NCBI GenBank assembly: GCA_020683205.1
Contig: CP085689.1
Coordinates: 496,001 to 560,000 of the forward strand
Length of the DNA: 64,000 bases
Reading direction: 5' to 3'
Origin: Lentisphaerae bacterium WC36
GTDB lineage: Bacteria; Verrucomicrobiota; Lentisphaeria; Victivallales; SZUA-371
The position numbers were made by a program, and so were the translations under genes. Of this stretch, positions 51,591 to 61,687 are shown piece after piece. Numbering within the stretch: the stretch's first letter is position 1; each line of letters starts with the position of its first letter. A model generated the notes under the pieces. That model made no database searches. It was not told where the DNA came from and saw only the letters and a list, made by a program, of their open reading frames with translations.

Positions 51591-51687
51591 TGCTTATTTA
51601 TTTTTAGTAAAAAAACTTAAATCTTTTTGATTTTTAAAGTAGCTTTATAATGAAAACTTAAATAACAAACTTCAATCAACCAAATTT

Positions 51688-54582
51688 TTAATTAATTAGC
51701 ATTTCATCTAAATCAAAGTTAAAATGTTGATTTACATCATTGATTGGTACTAATCCATAAAGGTACGCTATATCTTTAAATAAAACCTTACTTTGATTTT
51801 CTTTTTCTTCTTCCATTAAATGATAAAAGTGTTCTTTTATGCCCATTATAGTATTTACAAGAAAAAATATAAATACTTTATTTTCAGTAAATTTCTCTAG
51901 GGATGAGTAATATTCATATAAATCTCCTACAATGATAAATTTTGAATATTCATTATCTTTTATTTCTAGGTGTACTGTTTGTTCAATGTCTGTCAAGGAA
52001 TCCGAAATACTTTGTTTTATCTCATCTAATTCCTCGCTGTTAGGCAATAAAACAATAACACATTTTTGCTCTTTTAATTCATTTGTTTCTAAAAAAAATT
52101 CTTTACATTCATTTAGTACTAGTATTAGTGATAGAGCAAGCTTTTGCGTTAACATGTCATCATTTAAAACGTGAATTTCCAAATTAATATTGTTTCCTAT
52201 AGATGAGAGAATGACTTTTTTGTCACAAATATCTCTTATGTGAATAAAAGGTAATTTACTCTTAAATTTTTCAATAATAGTGCTTAAATCTCTTTCATCA
52301 ATTAAATCTTGAGATTTTTCTACAAGTAGAGATAAAGTGCTGTAACAAAAATTACTGTTATTTAAATTGCCAATTGATATGTTTATTACGTCTAAATATA
52401 ATTTTTTGCCCATACTATCTTTATTTTTTTTGCAAAAAGCAATAAAAGAGTGAAGTAAATTCAAACCAATTGGAGTTTCATTTCTATTATTAAAGTAGTT
52501 GCTAAATATTTTCTCAAAACAATGAGTAGTATTGATTGCACTTAGTTCATTTAAAAGAAAATTCCCTAGATTATAATAATTTACACTAAAGATGTCTGAA
52601 TCTAATAATTCTTCTACAACCCTTAGAGCTTTATCTTTTTGACCCTCTCTTGCTAGTATTTCGGAAGTTTTTAAATAATTCTGATTAGCATCTTCTTTAT
52701 AAAAATCAATATCACCGTAAGTTTTAGCACTTTCGTACAAAAAATTGGCAGCTTCTAAATCATCATTTTTTTCAATTAAAATACTTGCCTTAACCTCTAA
52801 CGACCTTGCTAATCCGTATTTATAATTAGAGTTTTCGTTAAGAGTTATAGCTTTTTCAATATACTCCAGACTTAAAGTAAAGTTTTTTAAATCTCGATTA
52901 ACTTCTGCTAATAACCAATAAACTCTGGCTTCCTCTTTGTCTGAATTAATTTGCCTTGCTTTTTCAAGAGCTTCTTTATAAATTTTTATTGATTGTTCAG
53001 TATCACCGTTGTCTCTGATAACATTTCCGTAATTAATCAAATTCATGACTACTTTGTCTTTTAACTCATATTTTTGAGACAATTCAACAGCTTTAAAACC
53101 AAACTCTTTTGCTTTTTCAAACTTTTCCTGTTTTCTATAAATAGTTGTCAGGGCATTTATGATTGCCAATTGAATTAAACAATTTTGAGTATTTTTACTG
53201 CTCTGGAGTAGCTGCAAAAGCTTTAAACCGTATTCTTCAGCTTTATCTATATACTCATTTATTTGAGCTAAAGATCCAACTAAATTTACAGCGCTATAAA
53301 TAAATCCTCTTGTAAGGTTACTTGTTTTGCTTATTTCAAAAGCTTCTTTACTAGCATTTGCAGCTTTTTTAAACTCTGATAACTCTATATAAATTTTTGA
53401 AAGACTTATAAGTAATGATGCTTTTATTATTGTGGGACATTTTTCTGCAGTTTTAAATGCTAAATCAGCTATATTTTTAGCTTCGTTAATTTCTCCATTA
53501 CTAACGAGATCTATAGCCTTAAAAATTAAAATACCCGATTTAAGTTCTTTCATTATATCATTTTTGCAAAGAAGAAAAGCCTGATCAATGCAGTTTGAAG
53601 CTTCTGTTCGATTTCCTAGTAGTGAATGAATATTGTATAAATGATAATTTGCGTATGCTTTATCATTATCTGTTTTAGCATTTAAAAGGTTAACATTTAA
53701 AACCTTTAATGCAAAATTGAGATCTCCAGAGCTTTCTAAAAAAGGGAAAATATCGTATAGGAATGGTTCAACCTTTTCTGGAGTAATATCTAAAAGTATA
53801 TATGATGCATCTAAAAATTGTTCACTTTCAAGATAAAAATCACCAATTTTCAATTTATAGAAATCTAGTAAAGAATGCTCTTTTAAGTACTCAATAATGA
53901 AATCTTTAAATGAGGAGTGAAAAATTTCAATAGTTTTATCACTCATCTTTAGTAGGTGTGATATCATTTTGATTTCTTCATCCATTTTTAAAGGTGAAAT
54001 TTTCTCGAAAAATGTTCGCAAATTTTCAAAAGAAGTAACAGAATATGATATTGCTGAAAAAATCAATATTTCTTTCTGAGATTCACTTAATCTGTCCCAA
54101 ATAAAACGTTGATACTCAATCAAATTTTTTGGCATTGGAATAATTGTAACAGTCAAATAATAATATAAAAAAAGTGGATTACCTTTTGAATAGTTACATA
54201 GATTGGTGAAATCTAGTGTACTGAGTGTTTTATTTTGGGCTTCTAAAAATTGTTCAATTTCTTTTTGCGAAAATGGTTCACATTCATAGAAATTACTACA
54301 ATTTGCTCGGAATATATTTTTATTTTTTGAAGCAAATATAAAACGAGAATTAAACTTTTCTAATCTCATAATACGAGAAATAGTATCTGAATCGAAGTCA
54401 CAATCATCAATGAAAAAAATACTGTTGCACTGTGCTAAACATCTCTGAAAATAATTCTTCGCTTCAATAGCATCTGCAAACTTTATTAATTGTTCTTCAT
54501 TATCTTTTTTTATCCAATGATTGTTAAATTTAATATTTCTTACAATTTTAGATGAAACAAATAAAACTTTAATTTTTCTCAA
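51688..54582 (-). CDS. large STAND-like TPR protein lacking a P-loop
   Basis: A 964-aa protein. Residues 1-270 resemble the back half of a STAND/AAA ATPase: Walker B-like SIFFIDDCDF (54-63), sensor-like RFIFASKN, and SKGNPLFLYYYL (132-143), which is the GxP motif of STAND proteins, then a winged-helix-like section. No Walker A precedes it and the upstream DNA holds no in-frame extension with one. Residues of about 280-700 are TPR repeats (KAYANYHLYNIHSLLGNRTEA, EEARVYWLLAEVNRDLKNF). The last 250 residues are an alpha/beta region of unknown type. It is divergent from the ABC-3C operon and may be a sensor or regulator in the defence block. Confidence 0.65.
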   Translation of the reverse strand: MRKIKVLFVSSKIVRNIKFNNHWIKKDNEEQLIKFADAIEAKNYFQRCLAQCNSIFFIDDCDFDSDTISRIMRLEKFNSRFIFASKNKNIFRANCSNFYECEPFSQKEIEQFLEAQNKTLSTLDFTNLCNYSKGNPLFLYYYLTVTIIPMPKNLIEYQRFIWDRLSESQKEILIFSAISYSVTSFENLRTFFEKISPLKMDEEIKMISHLLKMSDKTIEIFHSSFKDFIIEYLKEHSLLDFYKLKIGDFYLESEQFLDASYILLDITPEKVEPFLYDIFPFLESSGDLNFALKVLNVNLLNAKTDNDKAYANYHLYNIHSLLGNRTEASNCIDQAFLLCKNDIMKELKSGILIFKAIDLVSNGEINEAKNIADLAFKTAEKCPTIIKASLLISLSKIYIELSEFKKAANASKEAFEISKTSNLTRGFIYSAVNLVGSLAQINEYIDKAEEYGLKLLQLLQSSKNTQNCLIQLAIINALTTIYRKQEKFEKAKEFGFKAVELSQKYELKDKVVMNLINYGNVIRDNGDTEQSIKIYKEALEKARQINSDKEEARVYWLLAEVNRDLKNFTLSLEYIEKAITLNENSNYKYGLARSLEVKASILIEKNDDLEAANFLYESAKTYGDIDFYKEDANQNYLKTSEILAREGQKDKALRVVEELLDSDIFSVNYYNLGNFLLNELSAINTTHCFEKIFSNYFNNRNETPIGLNLLHSFIAFCKKNKDSMGKKLYLDVINISIGNLNNSNFCYSTLSLLVEKSQDLIDERDLSTIIEKFKSKLPFIHIRDICDKKVILSSIGNNINLEIHVLNDDMLTQKLALSLILVLNECKEFFLETNELKEQKCVIVLLPNSEELDEIKQSISDSLTDIEQTVHLEIKDNEYSKFIIVGDLYEYYSSLEKFTENKVFIFFLVNTIMGIKEHFYHLMEEEKENQSKVLFKDIAYLYGLVPINDVNQHFNFDLDEMLIN

Positions 54583-54702
54583 AGAAGTAGTTAATGATAA
54601 ATTAGAAATAATGAAAAAGCAAATTAAATTTGAAATGTGATATTTAAAAAGCTATTTTATATGAGTTGATTGGTGAGTTAATTTTAATTGAGAGTATAGA
54701 TA

Positions 54703-55746
54703 ATGGATAATATAACAAATGCTACAGTTAAATCTGGACCATATGTATCCCCTTTAAATAGACTAAAACTTTATAGTCCTGATGAATGGGAGACGTTTAC
54801 ACTGGAATATGTTCATTCTTTTGTTGATTCAAAGTTTCAAAAAGTTGAAAAGCTTGGAGGGGCTGGAGATATGGGGCGAGATGTTATTGTTTACGACAAG
54901 AATAATCCTGATATATGGGATAATTATCAATGTAAGCATTACCAACATTCGCTAACTCCTTCAAACGTATGGATAGAATTTGGAAAATTAATATATTACA
55001 CCTTCACAAAAGAATTTAGTGCTCCACGTAAATATTTTTTTGTAGCACCTCAAGGCGTTGGGACTAAATTATCAAATCTTTTAAAAAAACCAGACGATAT
55101 TCGAAAAACCTTAATTGAAAAGTGGGATGAAAAATGTAAAGCGTTAATAACTAAAAAAGAAAAGATAAATTTAGACGATTCTTTACTTACTTATATAAAG
55201 AATTTTGATTTCTCAATATTTGATTATATTACTCCTCACGATATTATTGAGCAACATCGCAAGACTCGTTATTTTATAGCACGATTTGGAGGGGGGCTAC
55301 CAGCTCGTCCAGAGCCTGATAATATTACAGAAGAGCATTTACCAATAGAGTCAGAGTATTTAAATAAGTTACTCGAAGCATATATTGATTATACGAAAGA
55401 ACATATAGATACGTTATATCATTTGACTGATGAAGAACTAATAGAGCATTATAAAGATTCTCGTGTAGAATTTTTTAGTGCTGAATCTCTGAAAAATTTT
55501 ACTAGAGATTCTTTACCTGCTGGAGAATTCGAAAAACTTCAAGATGAAATTCATAGTGGCATAAAAAATTTAATAAGGAAAAGTTACCCAAATGGGTATG
55601 ATAGAGTTCTTGATGTTATTGATAGAGCTAAACTTTTACCTCTCGACAATCACCCTGTTTCTTCTAAATTAACTATGCGTGATAAAGGTGGTATATGTCA
55701 TCAATTAGCAAATGATAAAGAATCAATAAGGTGGGTGAAAAAATGA
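54703..55746 (+). CDS. ABC-3C system effector: Mrr-like nuclease domain with C-terminal coupling domain
   Basis: A 347-aa protein. Residues 25-110 look like a restriction endonuclease (Mrr-like PD-(D/E)XK) domain: FTLEYVHSFVD, GGAGDMGRDVIVYD (Asp) and DNYQCKHYQHSL (QxK). The rest (about 180-347) is helical, with RFGGGLPARPEPD and DRAKLLPLDNHPVSS, as in C-terminal domains of ABC three-component effectors. It overlaps the next gene by 4 bp (ATGA). ABC-3C systems are predicted anti-phage systems in which an ATPase plus a middle component control an effector. Confidence 0.75.
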   Translation: MDNITNATVKSGPYVSPLNRLKLYSPDEWETFTLEYVHSFVDSKFQKVEKLGGAGDMGRDVIVYDKNNPDIWDNYQCKHYQHSLTPSNVWIEFGKLIYYTFTKEFSAPRKYFFVAPQGVGTKLSNLLKKPDDIRKTLIEKWDEKCKALITKKEKINLDDSLLTYIKNFDFSIFDYITPHDIIEQHRKTRYFIARFGGGLPARPEPDNITEEHLPIESEYLNKLLEAYIDYTKEHIDTLYHLTDEELIEHYKDSRVEFFSAESLKNFTRDSLPAGEFEKLQDEIHSGIKNLIRKSYPNGYDRVLDVIDRAKLLPLDNHPVSSKLTMRDKGGICHQLANDKESIRWVKK

Positions 55747-56228
55747 ATGGCAATACTTTTAATAGTCCCCTAGAATTTGGGTTAAGAACATTAATAATAC
55801 TTGTCGAAGTATACCCCAAATCCTTAAGTATCCAGAAATTATCTGCATTGGATTACTTATTAACTCACTCCAATGACATAGATGGAGGTCCTGAAGGAGT
55901 GCACCCCAAAACCCCAAGGAGAAGTGAGGAATTTTTTATAAAAAGAAAAATGATACAAGATGGAATTAATTTATTTCAAAGAAAAGGACTTATTGAACAG
56001 CAATTTGAATCAGATGGATTGACTTTTGTGGCTACTGAATTGTCAGGTTGCTTTTTAGATTCTCTTAAAGCGGATTATACAAATTCCCTGAAAAATATTG
56101 CATCTTGGGCTATTGAAACATTTGGAAATATGGATGATACAAAAATCACCCAAATATTAGAAAGTAAATTATCAACTTGGGGGACTGAATTTACTATGGA
56201 ATCTGTATTATGGCAGGAGGAATATTAA
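55743..56228 (+). CDS. ABC-3C system middle component
   Basis: A 161-aa helical protein starting at ATG 55743, within the effector stop (ATGA overlap), with AAGGTG upstream. GLRTLIILVEVYPKSLSIQKLSALDYLLTHS and GPEGVHPKTPRRSEEFFIKRKMIQDGINLF are typical of the small winged-helix-like middle components that sit between effector and ATPase genes. The following gene overlaps its stop (TAATG). Confidence 0.75.
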   Translation: MNGNTFNSPLEFGLRTLIILVEVYPKSLSIQKLSALDYLLTHSNDIDGGPEGVHPKTPRRSEEFFIKRKMIQDGINLFQRKGLIEQQFESDGLTFVATELSGCFLDSLKADYTNSLKNIASWAIETFGNMDDTKITQILESKLSTWGTEFTMESVLWQEEY

Positions 56229-58072
56229 TGAACAAGTTTGGATTTCAATTAAGGTCTTTAAAATTAGTTGGTGATAATGTAGAAGATGCAGAAATTAGAT
56301 TTACATCAGGTTTGAATTTAATTTCTGGTCCTTCAAATACGGGAAAAACATTTATTTTTGATTGTGTTGACTATATGCTTGGCAAAGGCAATATTCCAAC
56401 AGCAATTGAAGAATCTAAAAAATATAACAAAGCTCTTTTAGAAATAGAAGTATTATCGAGCAATGAAATTTATACATTAGAGCGTAGTATAATAAAGAAT
56501 AATCATTTTAATATATTTTGTAAACAAAATTTATTAGGAAAATATAAAAAAGAGAATGATAATGATAATGAAAATAACATATCTTTTTTCCTTCTTAACT
56601 TTTTTAATTTAGTTAATAAAAAGGTTAAAACTAACAAGCGAAATAAAAAGAGAACACTTACGTTTAGGGATATTAAAAGGCTTTTTATGGTATCGGAAGA
56701 AGATATTATAAAAAAAGGAAGCCCAATATTTTCAGGGCATAGAACAAGTGCTACCGCAGAACAATCTGTTTTTAGCTTGTTGCTTTCTGGTATTGATGAC
56801 ACCTTGCTTATCGCATCAGAAGACCCTAAAATATCTAAAGCTAAAAATACTGCGAAAATTGAATTTGCAAAAGAAATTATATCTCAACTAGAAAGTGAAA
56901 TATCTAAAGAAAGCAAACAATTAGAATTTGATAAACTGAAAGATAAATTATCAAGTCATAGCGAGGATAATAATCGTTTGAATGAGAACCTTAAACAACT
57001 ACAAGACAAGGCTACACTTAGAGAACAAGAGCGTTCTGAATATTGGACAGAAATAAGAAGCATAGATTCAAGAAAGAATGTACTATCTGAACTGAATAAA
57101 AGGTTTAAACTTCTTGAAGAGCAGTATATATCAGATCTAAAGAGGCTAGATGCAATATCTGAGGCTAGTGCTATCCTTGATCAAGTTCAACCGTCAAAGT
57201 GTTCAATTTGTGGAGCATCTGCAGAATACCATGATAATGATTGTCAAGATGCTAATACTGAATGTGTAAAAAAATCCTGTGACATAGAAAAAAATAAAAT
57301 AAAATTACTTCAAAAAAAATTAGAAGAAACAAGACAAGATATTGATTTAGAAATAGAAAAATTATCTGAAAAATATACATGTAATGCAGCTATTCTCAAA
57401 GAAATAAATTTAGACATTGAAAAGAATTTAAAACCACAGATTAGTAATATAATAAATGAAATTAACTTGAATTTTGAGCAAAAAGAAAATTTAAAGTTGG
57501 ATATAAGTAATAGTCAAAAAATTCAAGAATACTCTCAGCTAATTGAAAGTCTAAGCAAAACCAAGGTAGTCTCTAAAGAAGCTTTAGGCTCTGATAATAA
57601 ATTAGATGATGAACTAAAAAAATTATGTGATTCAGTCGAAAGAACCCTTGATGGTTGGAAATGCTTTAGTAAAAATAAAATATCTTTTAACGACGACAAT
57701 AAAGTATGGGATATTGTTATTTCAGGGAAAGAGAGAAAAAGTGATGGAAAAGGTTTCAGAGCAATAACACATTCTGCTTTTAATTTAGGTCTATTTAAAT
57801 ATTGTATTTTAAACAACATGCCACATCCTGGTTTTATTATACTTGATTCTCCCCTTACAGTTTATGATGAGCCTGAAGAAAAGAAAAAGTTAGAAACTCA
57901 AAATATCGATAAACTTTTTTATGAAAGTATAGTAAGAGAATTTGGACAGCAACAAGTTATAATATTTGAGAATGAAAAATTACCTGAGACTTTTAATAAT
58001 GATTACCCTATAAATTATATAAGATTTACAAGATTGGAAAATAATGGAAGATATGGGTTTATACCAATTTAA
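56228..58072 (+). CDS. ABC-3C system SMC/Rad50-like ATPase
   Basis: A 614-aa protein; GCAGGAGGA precedes ATG 56228. Walker A SGPSNTGKTFIFDCVD at about 37-45, a coiled coil (about 215-440) broken by CSICGASAEYHDNDC, a Cys hinge resembling a zinc hook, and a C-terminal PGFIILDSPLTVYDEPEE Walker B/D-loop. It ends with a QVIIFENEK strand. This is the DNA- or complex-sensing ATPase of the operon. Confidence 0.8.
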   Translation: MNKFGFQLRSLKLVGDNVEDAEIRFTSGLNLISGPSNTGKTFIFDCVDYMLGKGNIPTAIEESKKYNKALLEIEVLSSNEIYTLERSIIKNNHFNIFCKQNLLGKYKKENDNDNENNISFFLLNFFNLVNKKVKTNKRNKKRTLTFRDIKRLFMVSEEDIIKKGSPIFSGHRTSATAEQSVFSLLLSGIDDTLLIASEDPKISKAKNTAKIEFAKEIISQLESEISKESKQLEFDKLKDKLSSHSEDNNRLNENLKQLQDKATLREQERSEYWTEIRSIDSRKNVLSELNKRFKLLEEQYISDLKRLDAISEASAILDQVQPSKCSICGASAEYHDNDCQDANTECVKKSCDIEKNKIKLLQKKLEETRQDIDLEIEKLSEKYTCNAAILKEINLDIEKNLKPQISNIINEINLNFEQKENLKLDISNSQKIQEYSQLIESLSKTKVVSKEALGSDNKLDDELKKLCDSVERTLDGWKCFSKNKISFNDDNKVWDIVISGKERKSDGKGFRAITHSAFNLGLFKYCILNNMPHPGFIILDSPLTVYDEPEEKKKLETQNIDKLFYESIVREFGQQQVIIFENEKLPETFNNDYPINYIRFTRLENNGRYGFIPI

Positions 58073-58203
58073 AACATATTGTTTTTATTAATTAATTCAA
58101 TTGTTAAACTTGCTTTTAAGTGAAGATTAACACAGTGAGTTTTTGTCTTTTATAAAGAATGTTAAATAAAAATAGCTTTGTTTAATATTAAATAAAGAAT
58201 AAT

Positions 58204-59136
58204 ATGAAAATACCTTTTGCTATAAATGATACTAATGATATTGTTTTTGTTGATGATGTTCCTCGTGGTAAAGCATGTGGCTGCAGGTGCCCATTGTGCA
58301 AAGAACCACTAATGGCACGTAAAGGTGACATTAATGCTCACCATTTTGCACATATAGGCAATTTTAGTTGTAAACAGAAAGCCTTAATTCGTTTTTTTGC
58401 AATTGAATTTATATTAAAAAAATTGCAAAAATCATTGCAATCAGAGGAAAAATTTAAAGTATCTTGGCATTGTGATATTTGTTATGAAACACATGAAGGA
58501 GATATATTAAAAGTAGCGAAAGGTGTTGCTAAAGCTGAAAAAGAATCAAATCATACACCTGACATTCATTTATTAGATGAAAGCAACAGACCTATTATAG
58601 CAATCCAAATAGCAACCTCAAATCGCATTAAAAAAGGTATTATAGATTACTGCAATGAAAATAAATTGCCTTTATTTAAAGTTACTGTTAAAGATATTAA
58701 CACGTTAATAGAAATATATAAAGGTGACATCAATTTAGAATTAATTTCCAATTTTTGTCGAAATAGTAAAAAATGTCCTAAACATTTATCATGTGAAGAA
58801 AAGTGCTCGGGGTATGGTTATAAAAAAGAACTTCTAATTATTGAACGTAATTGTTGGAAGTGTTATGCTAAAGTTAACATAGCCATTTTGAAAATCAAAA
58901 ATGAGTATCATGAAACTAAACTTTTTACCAATCAAGATTTTAATATGGCAAAGGAAAAAGGTGTTAAATTTTACAATTTTTCACATCAAAATTTTTATGT
59001 ATATCGCTGTAATCAATGTGATAATACGTTTAGACCTCGAGAATCTTTTGAATTAGAATTTTATAAGGATTCCTCTGTTTTAGAAAAGATAGTAATGGGA
59101 TATTACTGTGAAAAGAAAGATTTTCATTTCAAATAA
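58204..59136 (+). CDS. CoiA-like nuclease with zinc-binding cysteines
   Basis: A 310-aa protein. The N-terminus has CGCRCPLCKEPLMARKGDINAHHFAH, the Cys-Cys...HFAH entry of the CoiA-like family. A nuclease-like core follows (HTPDIHLLDESNRPIIAIQIATS), where the usual Glu of the ExQ/K motif appears replaced by Ala. Then come several Cys pairs (CPKHLSCEEKC, CWKCYA, CNQCDNTF), probably zinc ribbons. CoiA-like proteins occur in competence and in defence islands. The 130 bp before it holds no gene. Confidence 0.65.
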   Translation: MKIPFAINDTNDIVFVDDVPRGKACGCRCPLCKEPLMARKGDINAHHFAHIGNFSCKQKALIRFFAIEFILKKLQKSLQSEEKFKVSWHCDICYETHEGDILKVAKGVAKAEKESNHTPDIHLLDESNRPIIAIQIATSNRIKKGIIDYCNENKLPLFKVTVKDINTLIEIYKGDINLELISNFCRNSKKCPKHLSCEEKCSGYGYKKELLIIERNCWKCYAKVNIAILKIKNEYHETKLFTNQDFNMAKEKGVKFYNFSHQNFYVYRCNQCDNTFRPRESFELEFYKDSSVLEKIVMGYYCEKKDFHFK

Positions 59137-59420
59137 TTTATTTATATTTGACTCTCGCTAAATTTGCAAGGAAAAATTTAGTGAAAAATTATGGCGAAAC
59201 AGAAAATTAATATCAAAACTCAAAAATAAGCCGCTAAGGAACAAACTTCATTTATAAAGTTTGAAGAGTTATTAATTAGAAAATCTATGGATTCGTAATA
59301 TTTAGAGATAGGTTCATATATATATACATTTTTATCCATGTATTAAAATTGAATGAGCTAATAATTAGTTTTATATTGATTAGGTTGAAAAATTAAATTA
59401 ATATGGAGGTTGAAAAGATT
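59137..59420. other. intergenic region without a gene
   Basis: AT-rich spacer between the CoiA-like gene and the helicase gene. I see no ORF, repeat or strong hairpin; the run TATATATA near 59320 is low-complexity. Confidence 0.6.
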
Positions 59421-60950
59421 ATGAGTCTTAAACCAATTAACCTAACATCTTTAATACACGCAAAAAATACTCTTAGTAGCGATGTAGAAGTAAATAATTA
59501 TCTTGACTTTTTTGGAATCAATACTGATCTAAATGATAGCAATAATAAAATGAAAAGATCTGAATTAGATGATTTAAAAAAATTACATGAAAATTTACTC
59601 AGTAACACAGGTGAAAACTTACGTGATAGTATTAAAATATCTGAAGGTTATTTTTTAGGATATAAAATTCCACAAATAAATGAAGAGTTTGATTTGTTGA
59701 GATTTGGAACTAAGTATATTATTAATATTGAAATAAAAAGTATAAGTACTTACGAAAAAATAAAAAAACAACTTTTGAGAAAGAAGTATTATTTATCTTT
59801 TTTAGAAAAAGAAATACATTTATTTACTTATGTTTCTAGTACAAATAAATTATACCGCTTAGGCAATGATGAAAATATTACTGAAGTTGATTTAGTAATT
59901 TTATATAACATGCTTTTACAGCAACAATTAGATATTATTCTTAACGTTGATAATTTATTTAATCCACTAAATTATTTAGTTTCTCCGTTTAATTCTACCA
60001 AAAAATTTATGGAAGAAAAATATTTTTTAACTCAACAGCAGAATAATATTAAAAGAGATATTATAGGAATCATTAAAAATAGTAATTCAAATTTTATATC
60101 AATTACTGGTTCAGCTGGTACTGGAAAAACTCTTTTGACATATGATATTGCTAAAACACTATTAATGCAAAATATGAGAGTACTTATTCTGCATTGTGCA
60201 AAGCTTAATAGTGGACAATTTTTGTTAAAAAATGATTATCAATGGAATATTCAAATGGCTAGACCTGGTCTCAGTGAAGATTTTAGTAACTACGATTTAA
60301 TTATTATTGACGAAGCTCAAAGAATGACATCTCATCAGCTAAAAACTATATATGACAAAGTCAAACTAATTGTAGTGAATTGCATTTTTTCTTATGATCA
60401 AAAACAATGCTTGCATGACAGTGAATCTTTTCAAAACATATCGGAGCAAGTGAAAGAAATAATACATAATAATAAACCATTCAAGCTCACCAATAAGATA
60501 CGAACTAATGAAGAAATAGCTTCTTTTATAAAATCATTTTTTAATGAGAAGAAACAAAAAAATATAAATGCTAGTTATTCAAATATTGAATTATGTTATT
60601 TTCAAGAGAGAAAACAAGTGATGGCTTTTTTAGAACATATGTCCACTAATAATTGGACAGTCCCTCGCTACACTGATGGTAGAACTACTACATTTCAATA
60701 TGAAGAGTACCAGTTACACTATGGAGAAAACACTCATGAGATTATAGGTCAAGAATATGACAATGTAGTTGCTGTTGTGGACGAACATTATGCATATTGT
60801 ACTAAGGGAAATTTAGCACATATGGGAGGAGGATATTATTCTATGACTAAAATGCTATTTCAAATTATGACTAGAGCAAGAAAAAAACTTTATATTGTGA
60901 TTATAAATAATGAAGAAATGCTCAAAAGATGCCTTGAAATATTAAATTAA
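59421..60950 (+). CDS. nuclease-DUF2075-like helicase fusion
   Basis: A 509-aa protein. ATG 59421 follows GGAGGT; ATG 59403 in frame is an alternative. The N-terminal part has EEFDLLRFGTKYIINIEIKS, a PD-(D/E)XK-like Asp...ExK pattern (NERD-like). From about residue 225 is a superfamily 1 helicase: Walker A ITGSAGTGKTLLTYD, Walker B LIIIDEAQRM, and downstream RTNEEIASFIKSF and a C-terminal EIIGQEYDNVVAVVDE / QIMTRARKKLYIVI block as in DUF2075 proteins. Likely a defence or DNA-processing enzyme. Confidence 0.75.
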   Translation: MSLKPINLTSLIHAKNTLSSDVEVNNYLDFFGINTDLNDSNNKMKRSELDDLKKLHENLLSNTGENLRDSIKISEGYFLGYKIPQINEEFDLLRFGTKYIINIEIKSISTYEKIKKQLLRKKYYLSFLEKEIHLFTYVSSTNKLYRLGNDENITEVDLVILYNMLLQQQLDIILNVDNLFNPLNYLVSPFNSTKKFMEEKYFLTQQQNNIKRDIIGIIKNSNSNFISITGSAGTGKTLLTYDIAKTLLMQNMRVLILHCAKLNSGQFLLKNDYQWNIQMARPGLSEDFSNYDLIIIDEAQRMTSHQLKTIYDKVKLIVVNCIFSYDQKQCLHDSESFQNISEQVKEIIHNNKPFKLTNKIRTNEEIASFIKSFFNEKKQKNINASYSNIELCYFQERKQVMAFLEHMSTNNWTVPRYTDGRTTTFQYEEYQLHYGENTHEIIGQEYDNVVAVVDEHYAYCTKGNLAHMGGGYYSMTKMLFQIMTRARKKLYIVIINNEEMLKRCLEILN

Positions 60951-61687
60951 TTATCTTTAAACTTTTTTATAATTTCCTCAATTTTTTCTAATGGTAATTT
61001 GTCGATGATTTGTTTTAGCTGGGCGCGTTTTTCTTGAAGAAGTTTGTTTTCTTCAGTTTGAGTATTGCAGAAGTCGACATTCATATCTTTGAATGCATTT
61101 TTGATATCTTGTTGATTTGCGTGCATTGAATAATGCTTAGTCATCTCTGGAGACATATGACCGACTACTGCTTGCACTACTGCTAGAGGAACGTTGTGCA
61201 TTCCAGCGTAATAGCAAAATGAATGGCGCAGGCTATGCACATCTTTTACACTCACTGCTCGTGTGCGACCTTTAGGAATTTTGCTGGTTGTAATACTTAT
61301 GCCTTCGAGAAACTTTTTAACTCGATGTGAAATCCCAGAGACGTTTTTTTCGTACATTTCAGCATGTTCTGGGAGGACGTATTCAGATTTATCTTTAGAT
61401 GCTTGTTCTTGCAGAAAAGTTGCTAATGGTTGCATAATCGGTATCATAACTTCTTTTTGCGTTTTACGAGTCGTACGAGTAATTAGTCTCTCCGCTAGGT
61501 TTACTTCATTCCACTTCAATAAGCATATGTCAGCTTCGCGCAATCCAGTGTATAAACCTATAGTAAACAAACCTCTAATAAAGTCGTTTGCTTTTTCAAA
61601 TATAAGGGTTAATTCTTCAGGAGAAAATGCTTCAAGTTCTATGATAAATGCGATTATTGATATTTGTGTTTTGTAGATTGCTATAGA
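60947..61687 (-). pseudogene. 5'-truncated tyrosine recombinase (integrase)
   Basis: The catalytic half is present: GLYTGLREADICLLKW (Arg), the Lys hairpin TRKTQKEVMIPI, HSLRHSF (His-Arg), VVGHMS (His) and TKHYSMH (nucleophile Tyr). The only start-type codon is TTG 61570; the frame is open back to a TAG at 61688-61690 and encodes ELEAFSPEELTLIFEKAN, but the N-terminal arm- and core-binding domains are missing. The element it served is probably immobile unless another integrase acts. It overlaps the helicase gene by 4 bp at the 3' ends. Confidence 0.75.
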
